The notes under the pieces were generated by a model. That model worked only from the letters and a program-made list of their open reading frames with translations, was not told the origin of the DNA and did not search any database. Shown here in pieces: positions 36,690 to 44,465 of a DNA stretch of 64,000 nucleotides. Source of the DNA: Oscillospiraceae bacterium (GTDB taxonomy: Bacteria; Bacillota; Clostridia; Oscillospirales; Acutalibacteraceae). A program made the translations under genes and the position numbers. The DNA lies in the NCBI GenBank assembly GCA_910574935.1, contig CAJTCU010000015.1, positions 1 through 64,000 on the forward strand, given 5' to 3'. The first letter of the stretch is position 1. Each line of letters opens with the position of its first letter.

Positions 36690-37010
36690 GGTGTGTCCAA
36701 ACGAAGAGTTTATGACGTTGTTTTGGGGTCTCTCCCGCCGATGAAATCGGCTGGGCCCGGTGGGGCCAGGGCGTTCCCATTACTTGGGCTGCGCCAAGCA
36801 ACCGGGGCGCTTTCTTCTCCGGCGGTGGAGAGTTGGCTATGCCAATTCTCCAAACCCCGCAACCTTTGAAAAGGGCGAGGGCCGCCATGTGACAAAGGGT
36901 TGACGCAAAGCGTCCGCTCCCGTCATGAGCCGGCCGAGACGACGAAACTTTTACCCTTTGTTCGCCGGAGCCTCGCCTTTAAACGCTTCCTTTTGGATGC
37001 GCCCCTTAGA
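36690..37010. repeat. REP-3 copy (about 320 bp)
   Basis: No gene. The modules CCGATGAAATCGGCTGGGCC, GGAGAGTTGGC, CCCCGCAACCTTTGAAAAGG and GTTGACGCAAAGCGTCC occur in inverted order at 43.9-44.28 and 59.86-60.19 kb. Confidence 0.6.
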
Positions 37011-37162
37011 GCAGATGGTTCTGCCAATGTACAGCTTGTGTACCGCATTATAAGTCCGCTGGGAGAAGGCCGGCACTTTAGGGCTTCTCCGTGGGTTCAA
37101 AAGCTTGCTTGCGAACCTATTATATCATAAAACCAGGTGGTTAGGGAAAGAAATCTTATTTA

Positions 37163-37336
37163 AGGCAACCCCGCACCATTCGCGGCTGGAGCCTTAAGCA
37201 CCGTCTTGCTTGCAGATTTTCCGTGATAGCGCACAGCTTTCGCTTGTCAATGGTGAGATGGACGGCGCTCAATCTGTACCCTCTCACGAAAAAGCTGACT
37301 GCCCAATACGGTACTTAGAATTCTGCGGTATTGCCT
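37163..37336 (-). mobile_element. MITE-2 copy
   Basis: About 174 bp with inverted ends (AGGCAACCCCGCACCATTCG / GAATTCTGCGGTATTGCCT). Internal sequence such as TTTTCCGTGATAGCGCACAG is shared, inverted, with 54848-55020 and 55581-55739. No coding capacity. Confidence 0.7.
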
Positions 37337-37367
37337 TAAAAAATCTCATAAATTATGGTTTACCATC

Positions 37368-37396
37368 TTCCATTTTCTGCACACATATAGTATAAT
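37368..37396 (+). promoter_or_regulatory. possible promoter of the L,D-transpeptidase gene
   Basis: A good TATAAT (37391-37396) lies 45 bases before the ATG; the -35 (TTCCAT, 17-base spacer) is weak. Confidence 0.4.
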
Positions 37397-37440
37397 GTCT
37401 ACGAGGACATTCAAAATCTGCCGTAAGGAGTTAAAAAATT

Positions 37441-39333
37441 ATGAAGCTGCCCAATCCATCCAAAGTTTTCCCCAAAAATTTCCGCAGGCTGCTGTCTCTT
37501 TTGCTGTGCTGCGTACTGGTCGCGTCCTGTTTCACTTTGCCGGCCTCCAGCTCGGACTTGGAGAGCACACCTGGGCCCGCTGTGTCCCAGCCGGAGAACC
37601 CGGATGACGAGCCCGTGGACTCTGAGTCCGAGGACCCGGACCTTTCCAAACCAGAGGAACCTGGCGCCCCCAGCCAACCCGATGACCCCGACGCCCCCCA
37701 GCCCGAGGAGCCCAGCGAGCCAGGCGAGGAGGACCCTGACCAGCCGGAAGAGACAGAGTGTACCGTGTGCTTTCAGCTGGACCAGGAGAACGTGGTGGAG
37801 CTCTCGGTAGAAAAAGGCCATACCCTGACCCAAGAGGAGCTGCCCGCTGAGGAAAGCACTCAGTTTGGAGCCCTGCGCATTCTGGGCTGGAAAACCCTGG
37901 AGGGCCAGGAAATAGACCCCACTGCGGCGCCTATTACAGAGGACACGATGTTTGTGGCGGTTTGGGGGCGCAGGGTGGAGGACCTCTTTGACACCAAGAA
38001 CCACAAGGCCTATGTGAACGGCTATTCCAACGGCATGTTTAAGCCCGCTGGAAAGGTGACCCGGGCTGAAGCTGTCAAGCTGTTCTGTAACCTGCTGAAG
38101 GAAATGCCAGAGACCACCGTGTCCTTCCCGGACGTGGAGGAGAAAGCCTGGTACTATGAGTCGGTCAGCGCCATTGCCAGCCTGGGCCTGGTGGGCGGCT
38201 ACAAGGACGGCAGCTTTGCCCCCAAGCGGGAGATTACCCGGGCGGAGTTTATTAAGCTGGCGGCCTCCTGCGATGTGCTGGTAGAGGCCGAAAATCCTTT
38301 TCCGGATGTAAAGGACGGTTCTTGGGCCGAACCCTATATCACCACCGCTTATGAGAAGGGCTGGATCACTGGAGACAAGGATGGGAACTTCCGCCCGAAC
38401 GAAACCATTAGCCGGGCCGAGGCCGTGACAGTGCTGAACCGGATGTTGGGCCGGGAGGCTGACGCGAATATTAAAAATCTGAAGAAGATCACCAATTTTT
38501 ACGACCTGCTTCCCAGCCACTGGGCCTATGGACACATTGCAGAGGCCTCTACAGACCACACCTACTATGTGGACGACGAAGAGGAGTATTGGATTGACTA
38601 CAAAGAGGACAATACTGTGGTCAGCCCCCACTGGGTGAAGGAGGACGGAAAGTCCTATTATGTAGATGCCAGCGGAAAGTTTGTACGGGGCGAGCAGAAA
38701 ATAGGGGGCAAGGCGTACCTCTTCGGCAGCGATGGCGCCGCGGTGACAGGCTTTTTCAAGAAGGGCCAGTGGACCCGCTACTATAAGGAAGGCCTCATTG
38801 TAGATGACATCGCGGACCTGGGTGTGACAAAGGGCCCCTACTTCATCAAGGTCTACAAGCCGGCCAACTATGTGATTGTGTTTGCCAAGGACGAGAAGGG
38901 GGAGTACACTATTCCCGTGCGGGCTATGCTGGCCTCTTGCGGCGAACCCACGCCCACAGGCACCTACTATTCTCCGGGCAAGTACCGGTGGCTGGAAATG
39001 GTGGGCGGCAGCTGGGCCCAGTGGTGTACCCAGATTTTGGGCAGTTACCTGTTCCACTCCGTGCCCAATGACCAGAGGAACAACTGGACCATGTGGTCCG
39101 GCGAGTACAATAACCTGGGCACCACCCGGTCTTTGGGGTGCATCCGGCTGACCTGCAAGGACGCCAAGTGGGTGTATGACAACTGCGCCCTGGGCACCAA
39201 GATCTACATCTCCCCCACCGAGACCAGCGGCCCCCTGCCCAAACCTGTAGGCATCAAGCTGCCGGGCTGGCACACCTGGGACCCCACAGACCCCACCGCC
39301 CAGTATCTGTGCCGCCAGAATGGGTGCCATTAA
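37441..39333 (+). CDS. SLH-domain L,D-transpeptidase
   Basis: 630 residues, GTAAGGAG upstream. Signal peptide (LLSLLLCCVLVASCFTLPASSS) and an acidic Pro-rich spacer. Three SLH domains follow at about 185-345, each with a G-Y-x-D/N-G-x-F-x-P and TRAE-like core, with a weak fourth near 353. Next comes a short choline-binding-like stretch (WVKEDGKSYYVDASGKFVRG). The C-terminal YkuD domain runs from about residue 455, with the catalytic set His near 539 (YLFHSVPND) and Cys near 566 (RSLGCIRLT). It should be wall-bound and cross-link peptidoglycan or attach proteins to it. Strong terminator downstream. Confidence 0.93.
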   Translation: MKLPNPSKVFPKNFRRLLSLLLCCVLVASCFTLPASSSDLESTPGPAVSQPENPDDEPVDSESEDPDLSKPEEPGAPSQPDDPDAPQPEEPSEPGEEDPDQPEETECTVCFQLDQENVVELSVEKGHTLTQEELPAEESTQFGALRILGWKTLEGQEIDPTAAPITEDTMFVAVWGRRVEDLFDTKNHKAYVNGYSNGMFKPAGKVTRAEAVKLFCNLLKEMPETTVSFPDVEEKAWYYESVSAIASLGLVGGYKDGSFAPKREITRAEFIKLAASCDVLVEAENPFPDVKDGSWAEPYITTAYEKGWITGDKDGNFRPNETISRAEAVTVLNRMLGREADANIKNLKKITNFYDLLPSHWAYGHIAEASTDHTYYVDDEEEYWIDYKEDNTVVSPHWVKEDGKSYYVDASGKFVRGEQKIGGKAYLFGSDGAAVTGFFKKGQWTRYYKEGLIVDDIADLGVTKGPYFIKVYKPANYVIVFAKDEKGEYTIPVRAMLASCGEPTPTGTYYSPGKYRWLEMVGGSWAQWCTQILGSYLFHSVPNDQRNNWTMWSGEYNNLGTTRSLGCIRLTCKDAKWVYDNCALGTKIYISPTETSGPLPKPVGIKLPGWHTWDPTDPTAQYLCRQNGCH

Positions 39334-39373
39334 CAGCAAAATAGAGAGCTCTCTTTCCTAACTAAATGAAGCC

Positions 39374-39412
39374 AAGGGGCGGGACAGACGAAGATGGTCT
39401 GTCCCGCCCCTT
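39374..39412 (+). terminator. terminator of the L,D-transpeptidase gene
   Basis: Perfect 16-bp stem AAGGGGCGGGACAGAC / GTCTGTCCCGCCCCTT. Confidence 0.9.
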
Positions 39413-39455
39413 ATATTATGGATCACGCAATAAGTGCCTTGTGGGCAAAGCCCTA

Positions 39456-39618
39456 GAGTCTGTTTTAAAACAGGAGAAATGCCAGTATTTTTGTTCAGGG
39501 GGCGGGCAGTTTCAAGACGAAAACCGCAAGAAATACTTTCGTATTTCGAGGATTTTTAACACAGAAACCGTTTGCCACTGGTCAAAAAGACGGTTTTTCG
39601 GAGTTTTAAGACAGACTC
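39456..39618 (+). mobile_element. diverged MITE-1 relative (163 bp)
   Basis: TA on both sides (39454-39455, 39619-39620) and ends GAGTCTGTTTTAAAAC / GTTTTAAGACAGACTC. The interior keeps MITE-1 landmarks such as AAACCGCAAG and CGAGGATTTTTAACACAGAA. Confidence 0.65.
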
Positions 39619-39620
39619 TA

Positions 39621-39863
39621 GAGCCTGTTTTATAGTAAAGGCACTTGAAAATTCGGATTTACTGATTTTCAAGCAGGGCGGCGCGGGCGTGCCCGTGCCG
39701 CCAGGTTCAAAAGAGGTATCGCCTCTTTTGAACTGCGTTAACTATAACCGGAAACGGCTATCTTTTTGGGGCGGGAATTCTCGAAACACGCAAGCGGCCC
39801 TTGAGATTTTTCCCTGCATCTGGTCAAACATCCTGTATTCCTCTTGCTTTTAAACAGACTCCT
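39621..39863 (+). mobile_element. second element abutting the previous one
   Basis: Starts GAGCCTGTTTTATAG directly after the shared TA and ends TTTTAAACAGACTC, so a related but longer palindromic element (about 243 bp). It contains no gene. Its right end forms the last codons of the VanZ-like gene. Confidence 0.45.
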
Positions 39864-40377
39864 TGGACTTTAGATGATTTAGAATCCGAAAGGTAATAGG
39901 CTTAAAAATGAGATAAAGACTATACCCCAGCATTCCCCCAAGTACGTTTGTCATTAAATCCGTGATATCGGAAGAGCGGGAGCCGCTGATCAAGGGCTGC
40001 AATAACTCAATTCCTAGGCTCATCAAAAAGCAGGAAAAAACGGCTTTAAGAAATCCAGCGGGTTTATTCTGGGTTAAAGGAAATAGAAAGCCGAATGGCA
40101 TGGTCATTACAATATTTAATAGGATTTGCCTTAAAAAGTCTCCTCTGCCCATGAAAACGTCTATAAAGGGCACCAAATTCATGGGGGTATAGGGGTGATT
40201 CAGAACAAATGGGATAGAAGCTATCACCGGCATTAGCGTAAAATAAAGCACCAAAGAAAGATATAGATACATCAGGGTGTTCACAAGCAGCCGGTCTTTG
40301 CCCCGGCTTTTCCACTTAGGGAAAAACACGAGTACATATAAGAGCGCCAAAGCTGTAAAATCTATTAAATATTTCAT
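39850..40377 (-). CDS. VanZ-family membrane protein
   Basis: 175 residues, GGGGAG before ATG. Four membrane segments and the VanZ core: YFTLMPV, NLVPFIDVFM, ILLNIVMTMPFGFLFPL, SLGIELLQPLISGSRSSDITDLMTN with LGGMLGYSLY. Homologues accompany teicoplanin resistance genes but most, as here, stand alone. It follows a MarR gene by 13 bases in the same direction. The final residues (KESV) and stop lie in the end of a repeat element. Confidence 0.88.
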   Translation of the reverse strand: MKYLIDFTALALLYVLVFFPKWKSRGKDRLLVNTLMYLYLSLVLYFTLMPVIASIPFVLNHPYTPMNLVPFIDVFMGRGDFLRQILLNIVMTMPFGFLFPLTQNKPAGFLKAVFSCFLMSLGIELLQPLISGSRSSDITDLMTNVLGGMLGYSLYLIFKPITFRILNHLKSKESV

Positions 40378-40390
40378 GGCAATCTCCCCT

Positions 40391-40852
40391 CTACTTCCTC
40401 TCCTGGGACGTAATCATCTTGGTCAGCAGGGCCAGCAGTGTGGCCTTTTCCTCCTCTGTCAGGCCGGCGGTGGCCTTTTCGCCCCACTGGCCCAAATAGT
40501 TTCGGATAATAGGGGCTAGGGCCTGTCCCTTTTCGGTCAGGTACAGGTTGTTCTGCCGCCGGTCCGCCTGGTCGGTTTCCCGGTACAAAAAGCCCAGGTC
40601 CTCCAGCTTTTTGGTGCGGCGGGCCACATTACACTTGTCCAGGAACAGGTGGGTGGCAATGCCGTCCTGGCTGACGCCAGGGTGGCGGTCCACATGAAGG
40701 AGGATGAGGTACATGGCCCCGGCAAACTCATAGGACCGCAGGCTCTCGGTCATAAAGCGCTTGCGGCTGCGGTACAGGCAGGTAAGGGCCCGGCCCAGCT
40801 GGCGGGTAAAACGGGCCTGTTCTTGGGCAAAGGAATTTTCACGGTTTGGCAT
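40391..40852 (-). CDS. MarR-family transcriptional regulator
   Basis: 153 residues, CAGGAGG 6 bases before ATG. Winged helix with GVSQDGIATHLFLDKCNVARRTKKLEDLGFLYRETDQADRRQNNLYLTEKG, including the D-x-R wing. It is the first gene of a two-gene unit with the VanZ-like protein, so control of that gene and of itself is likely. Ligand unknown. Confidence 0.9.
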   Translation of the reverse strand: MPNRENSFAQEQARFTRQLGRALTCLYRSRKRFMTESLRSYEFAGAMYLILLHVDRHPGVSQDGIATHLFLDKCNVARRTKKLEDLGFLYRETDQADRRQNNLYLTEKGQALAPIIRNYLGQWGEKATAGLTEEEKATLLALLTKMITSQERK

Positions 40853-40875
40853 GGGCGCCTCCTGAAAAAAGGATT

Positions 40876-41037
40876 AGGGCTTGTTTGAAAATAGAGGAAA
40901 TGACGAATTTTTACCCAGAAGGGGTTCATTTCAAGGAAAAAACCGCAAAGCAATCTTCCGATTGGCGAGGATTATTGACGCAGAAAGGGGCCCCTTCTGG
41001 GTAAAAAGACGGCGTTTCCGATTTTTCAAACAAGCCC
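40876..41037 (+). mobile_element. MITE-1 copy (162 bp)
   Basis: TA-flanked (40874-40875, 41038-41039), same ends and same orientation as the copy at 15.4 kb, placed just upstream of the MarR gene. Confidence 0.85.
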
Positions 41038-41123
41038 TAGATGGAACCATTAGGTGATGCGGAATGGGGGGCTCTTACACCTACCAAGGGGACCGTTTCT
41101 TCACGTTTCCCTCCAGGGAGAAT

Positions 41124-41738
41124 TTATTCCCCGTTTGGCAGAAAAACCCGGCTTACGTCTCCCAGAGAGAGCCCAGGCTCCGGGGTCTCTGTCAGGGCGG
41201 TTAAGTAAAGAGCCTCCAGCTGAGCTTTGACCAGGGCGCTGGTGGGGGCAGGGTTTTGCCCCTGGGCGGGGAGCAGCATAATATGGTAGTCTACCCCGTA
41301 CAGCCAGGAGTCTACCCCTGTGGGGCGGGCTCCGCCCCGCAGATAGAACCGGACTCGCCGCTGGCGGGTCTCCAGTTCTTGAGAATTGAGGGCGCTTTCC
41401 GGGGCCTCCACCTCAAACAGAATATAGGGCAGGTCCAGTCTGGCAGCGGCGCGGCGCAGAAGCTCCAGAGCTTGTCCACCCACGCCCTGTCCTCGACAGC
41501 CGGGTTCCACGGCAAAGTAATTTAGCAAAGCGGCGGGCCTTGACGCCTGATGTAGGATGAGCACCGCGTAGGCGGCCAGAGAAGTCCCGTCAAAGAGCCC
41601 AAGGGTTTGCTGATGCCCCAGGCGGGTCAAGGCAAGCATCCGTTTTAGGGGCATTCGTTCCTCTGGGGGAAAGTCCCGGGCCAGGCTGGATGTATATAGG
41701 ACTTCCAGCTCTTGGCTGGATAAAGGCTTAATTTCCAT
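41124..41738 (-). CDS. GNAT-family N-acetyltransferase
   Basis: 204 residues, AAAGGA before ATG. The acetyl-CoA-binding motif is NYFAVEPGCRGQGVGGQALELLR; LPYILFEVEAPESALNSQELETRQRRVRFYLRGGARPTGV continues the fold and ends in the typical Tyr/Gly region. Unrelated in detail to the GNAT at 33.0 kb. Substrate not known. Confidence 0.85.
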   Translation of the reverse strand: MEIKPLSSQELEVLYTSSLARDFPPEERMPLKRMLALTRLGHQQTLGLFDGTSLAAYAVLILHQASRPAALLNYFAVEPGCRGQGVGGQALELLRRAAARLDLPYILFEVEAPESALNSQELETRQRRVRFYLRGGARPTGVDSWLYGVDYHIMLLPAQGQNPAPTSALVKAQLEALYLTALTETPEPGLSLGDVSRVFLPNGE

Positions 41739-41771
41739 AGAAGGTCCTTTTAGATAGATATTTAGAGCCTA

Positions 41772-41870
41772 GGGCTTGGTTGAAAACCGGAGAAACAGAG
41801 GGTTCAAGGAAAAAACCAAAAGAAAGGCTTGCCGCCCTTCCAGGTTAAAAGAAAAATGATAACACCTATA
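41772..41870. repeat. possible MITE-1 fragment
   Basis: TA followed by GGGCTTGGTTGAAAACCGGAG and then CAAGGAAAAAACC, like a MITE-1 left half. No right end found. Confidence 0.4.
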
Positions 41871-41929
41871 TTTTAGCAAAAAAAACTGCAAAGGGCAAGG
41901 TGGAAAATCAGGGAAAATGGCCGCAAGTG

Positions 41930-41958
41930 TTGCCTTTTCGACAAAATTCATGTATAAT
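41930..41958 (+). promoter_or_regulatory. promoter of the GH25 gene pair
   Basis: TTGCCT, 17 bases, TATAAT; 52 bases upstream of the first ATG. Confidence 0.65.
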
Positions 41959-42009
41959 AAAACAGAATAGACCTTTTCTAAGCAAAAAATACAGAGAAAG
42001 GCAGCTTCC

Positions 42010-42921
42010 ATGAAAACTAACAAAACCCTATTTTTGGGCGTTACTGTCCTTTTAGTGGCAGCGATCATTGCCACGTCCGCCATGATTTTGGCCAAAGGCC
42101 CGCGCACCAGCCTGGTGGAGGTGGTCAGCAGAGAGGACTCCACCTTGGTGGTGGACGACCTGTACAGCGGACATATGACCATTCCCTATTATGATATTCC
42201 CACCAGCAGCTATGAGGTGAAAGATTTTGCTGAAGAGGAAAACGTGGTCAGTTACCTGGGGGGAGAGAGCACCCTGGGGGTAAACCTTTACGCCGGCACC
42301 GGCGAAGTGGACTGGCAGATGCTTAAAGAGAGCGGCATTGACTTTGTAATGATTCGAGTGGGATACCGGCAGAACAACACTGGAAATATTGTAGTGGACA
42401 AGCAGTTTGAGGCAAACTTGGCCGGGGCCGAGTCCGTGGGCATGCCGGTGGGCGTGTATTTCTACTCAAAGGCTATTACAGACGCCGAGGCCGAGGAGGA
42501 GGCGGAAAGGGTGATTGATCTGGTTCGGGGCCATTCCATCACGTACCCGGTCGCCTTTCACTGGGAATACGATCTGAAGGACGACGGCAGCCAGGATGAG
42601 AGCGCCCGCACCACCCGCTGCAACGGCGAACAGGTGACCGGCTTTATTGACACCTTTTGCAATATTATCCGCCGGGCGGGGTTTACCCCTTGCTACTACG
42701 CCACCAAAACCCATGCCTACAACCGGCTGAACCTTTCCCGGCTTTCCGGCTATGATATGTGGTATGCCGAGTATCAGCCGAAGCCTAGCTTTTACTATGA
42801 TTTTAAAATGTGGCAGTATACGGACGCGGGTTCGGTGCCTGGGGTGTATCCTGTGAAGGATGAAAATGGAAACGTCACCGGCAAGGTACGGGTGACCCTG
42901 TGCCTGAAAAAATATCCATAA
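42010..42921 (+). CDS. GH25 lysozyme-like protein with altered active site
   Basis: 303 residues. N-terminal membrane anchor (LFLGVTVLLVAAIIATSAMIL), a spacer, then a GH25 barrel from about residue 88: EVDWQMLKESGIDFVMIRVGYR, VGVYFYSKAITDAEAEEEAE, YDMWYAEYQPKPSFYYDFKMWQYTDAGSVPG. The catalytic positions are changed. The Asp of the usual GIDVS is Asn (LGVNLY, about residue 92), and the D-x-E acid pair is H-W-E (FHWEY, about residue 182). It is therefore probably a non-catalytic, wall-binding paralogue. It is followed 12 bases later by an intact paralogue. Confidence 0.85.
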   Translation: MKTNKTLFLGVTVLLVAAIIATSAMILAKGPRTSLVEVVSREDSTLVVDDLYSGHMTIPYYDIPTSSYEVKDFAEEENVVSYLGGESTLGVNLYAGTGEVDWQMLKESGIDFVMIRVGYRQNNTGNIVVDKQFEANLAGAESVGMPVGVYFYSKAITDAEAEEEAERVIDLVRGHSITYPVAFHWEYDLKDDGSQDESARTTRCNGEQVTGFIDTFCNIIRRAGFTPCYYATKTHAYNRLNLSRLSGYDMWYAEYQPKPSFYYDFKMWQYTDAGSVPGVYPVKDENGNVTGKVRVTLCLKKYP

Positions 42922-42933
42922 GGGGAGGACAGA

Positions 42934-43854
42934 ATGATAGACTTTTTTTCCAATAAACAACAGGTCCGGCGGCTGGCGCTAGTCTGCGCGGGCGTAGCTT
43001 TACTTGTGGTACTGATTACCCTGCTGATTGTGTTCTTCTCTGGAAACGAGCCCCCAGAGGACCAGCGCCCGTCCTCTGGAACCAGCTTTAACGTGATCCC
43101 CGAGGGGATGCGTTTGTATGATGACTTGTACGAGGGCCAGGTGATTATTCCAGACTTTGATGTGCCGGATAACAAATATGATATGAATGCCTTTAAGACC
43201 GGCGGCGACGGCTTTCTGGAATATAAAGACGCGGCCCTTGGCATAGATGTTTCGGAGTTCCAGGGGAATATCGACTGGTATGCGGTGAAAGCCGCGGGGG
43301 TAGAGTTCGCCATCATCCGCCTTGGCTACCGGGGCATGACCCAGGGAGTGCTGAACCTGGACCAGAATTTTGCCGAAAATTTGGCCGGGGCCAGCGACGC
43401 GGGCCTACAGCTGGGGGTGTACTTTTTCTCCCAGGCTGTGACAGCCAAAGAGGGCGAGGCGGAGGCCAAGTTTGTGCTGGAGCAGCTGGAGGGCAAAAAG
43501 CTGGACTTTCCGGTGGTGTTCGACTGGGAGGACCCAGTGCCCAGCGAGGACCTGCCCGCCGAGACCCTGCGGGCCCTGAACTGCCCGGGAGAAACCGTGA
43601 CAGCAGCGGCCAAGTCCTTTTGTGAAACCATAAAAGAAGGGGGCTACACCCCCTGTGTGTACTTTAATAAGCACCAGGCCTACTACTTTTATGACCTGGA
43701 CGTACTGAAAGACTATGAGTTCTGGTATGCAGAGTACAACCCCCGGCCCGCGGTGTGCTATCATTTCCGGACCTGGCAGTACAGCGACCAGGGCACAGTG
43801 CCAGGCATAGAGACCACGGTGGATATGAATTTGTGCTTTGAGCCCAGGAAGTAG
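42934..43854 (+). CDS. GH25 muramidase, membrane-anchored
   Basis: 306 residues, GGGGAGG before ATG. N-terminal membrane helix (LALVCAGVALLVVLITLLIVFF). The GH25 domain keeps all expected acids: LGIDVSEFQGNIDW near residue 103 and PVVFDWEDP near 195. The rest matches its upstream twin (GVYFFSQAVTAKEGEAEAKF, FWYAEYNPRPAVCYHFRTWQYSDQGTVPG). It is expected to cut the MurNAc-GlcNAc bond of peptidoglycan outside the membrane. The two genes arose by tandem duplication. Confidence 0.92.
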   Translation: MIDFFSNKQQVRRLALVCAGVALLVVLITLLIVFFSGNEPPEDQRPSSGTSFNVIPEGMRLYDDLYEGQVIIPDFDVPDNKYDMNAFKTGGDGFLEYKDAALGIDVSEFQGNIDWYAVKAAGVEFAIIRLGYRGMTQGVLNLDQNFAENLAGASDAGLQLGVYFFSQAVTAKEGEAEAKFVLEQLEGKKLDFPVVFDWEDPVPSEDLPAETLRALNCPGETVTAAAKSFCETIKEGGYTPCVYFNKHQAYYFYDLDVLKDYEFWYAEYNPRPAVCYHFRTWQYSDQGTVPGIETTVDMNLCFEPRK

Positions 43855-43899
43855 GAGCCAGGCCATACAGCTGGAGGCGGACGTGGAAAAAAATGAAGC

Positions 43900-44280
43900 G
43901 CGTAAAAGCGAAGCTCCGGGGAAGGGACAGTAAAAGTTTCGGCATCTCGTCCGCGGATAAAATCGGCGGGGCTTGGTGGGCTCGGGAGGGGAGTGGATGC
44001 TTTGCGTCAACCCGCTGCCACATGGCGGCCCTCGCCCGGTTCAAAGGCTGCAAAGGTTTGGAGACTTGGCCAGGTCAAGCCTTTAGAGGGGGCGTCTGCC
44101 GGCAAGCCGCGGACCGACCAAGGCGGCAGCCGAGACTCAGAGCCCAAGAGCTGGCTTTGGCAACTCTCCCGGGTTGCTTGGCGAAGCCAAATAATGGGGG
44201 CGTCCTGGCCCCACCGGGCCCAGCCGGTTTCGCCGGCGGGTGAGACTCCACGTTATCGTCACTTCTTTTGGACACTCCCG
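43900..44280. repeat. REP-3 copy upstream of recA
   Basis: No gene. It carries AAAAGTTTCG, CTTTGCGTCAACCCGCTGCC, GGCGGCCCTCGCC, CCACCGGGCCCAGCCGG, GGTGAGACTCCACG and TTTTGGACACTCCC, which are in inverted order at 36.7-37.0 kb and in the same order at 59.86-60.19 kb. Confidence 0.6.
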
Positions 44281-44295
44281 CTGGCGGCCGCTCTA

Positions 44296-44338
44296 TTGCT
44301 TTTATGTGTATTTTCCTGTATAATGATAACCGCGGTTC
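44296..44338 (+). promoter_or_regulatory. recA promoter with LexA-like dyad
   Basis: TTGCTT (44296), 17 bases, TATAAT (44319-44324). Right after the -10 comes TAAC-CGCG-GTTC (44327-44338), one base from GAAC-N4-GTTC. Confidence 0.65.
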
Positions 44339-44465
44339 AAAAGAGAGAAAGCAGGGAAAAGTTTTATCTCTTTATCATCAGCGGAAAAAATACATGGTTA
44401 CTTATAATGCCCATCACCGAATCATAGACCCGTAAGCGGCCCATTTTGAAGGAGGAAATGATACT

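Noticed and set aside
37411-39339. A 642-codon minus-strand frame opposite the L,D-transpeptidase
   Set aside because: The plus strand shows a signal peptide, SLH domains and a YkuD active site; the minus frame is low-complexity Val/Leu/His-rich sequence with no start signal.
39850-40377. Glycopeptide resistance because of a VanZ-like protein
   Set aside because: No vanHAX or other resistance gene is present; isolated VanZ-family proteins are common in Firmicutes.
36690-44280. CRISPR array, considered because of recurring short modules
   Set aside because: The repeats are not evenly spaced, have no uniform repeat/spacer alternation, and no cas gene is present.
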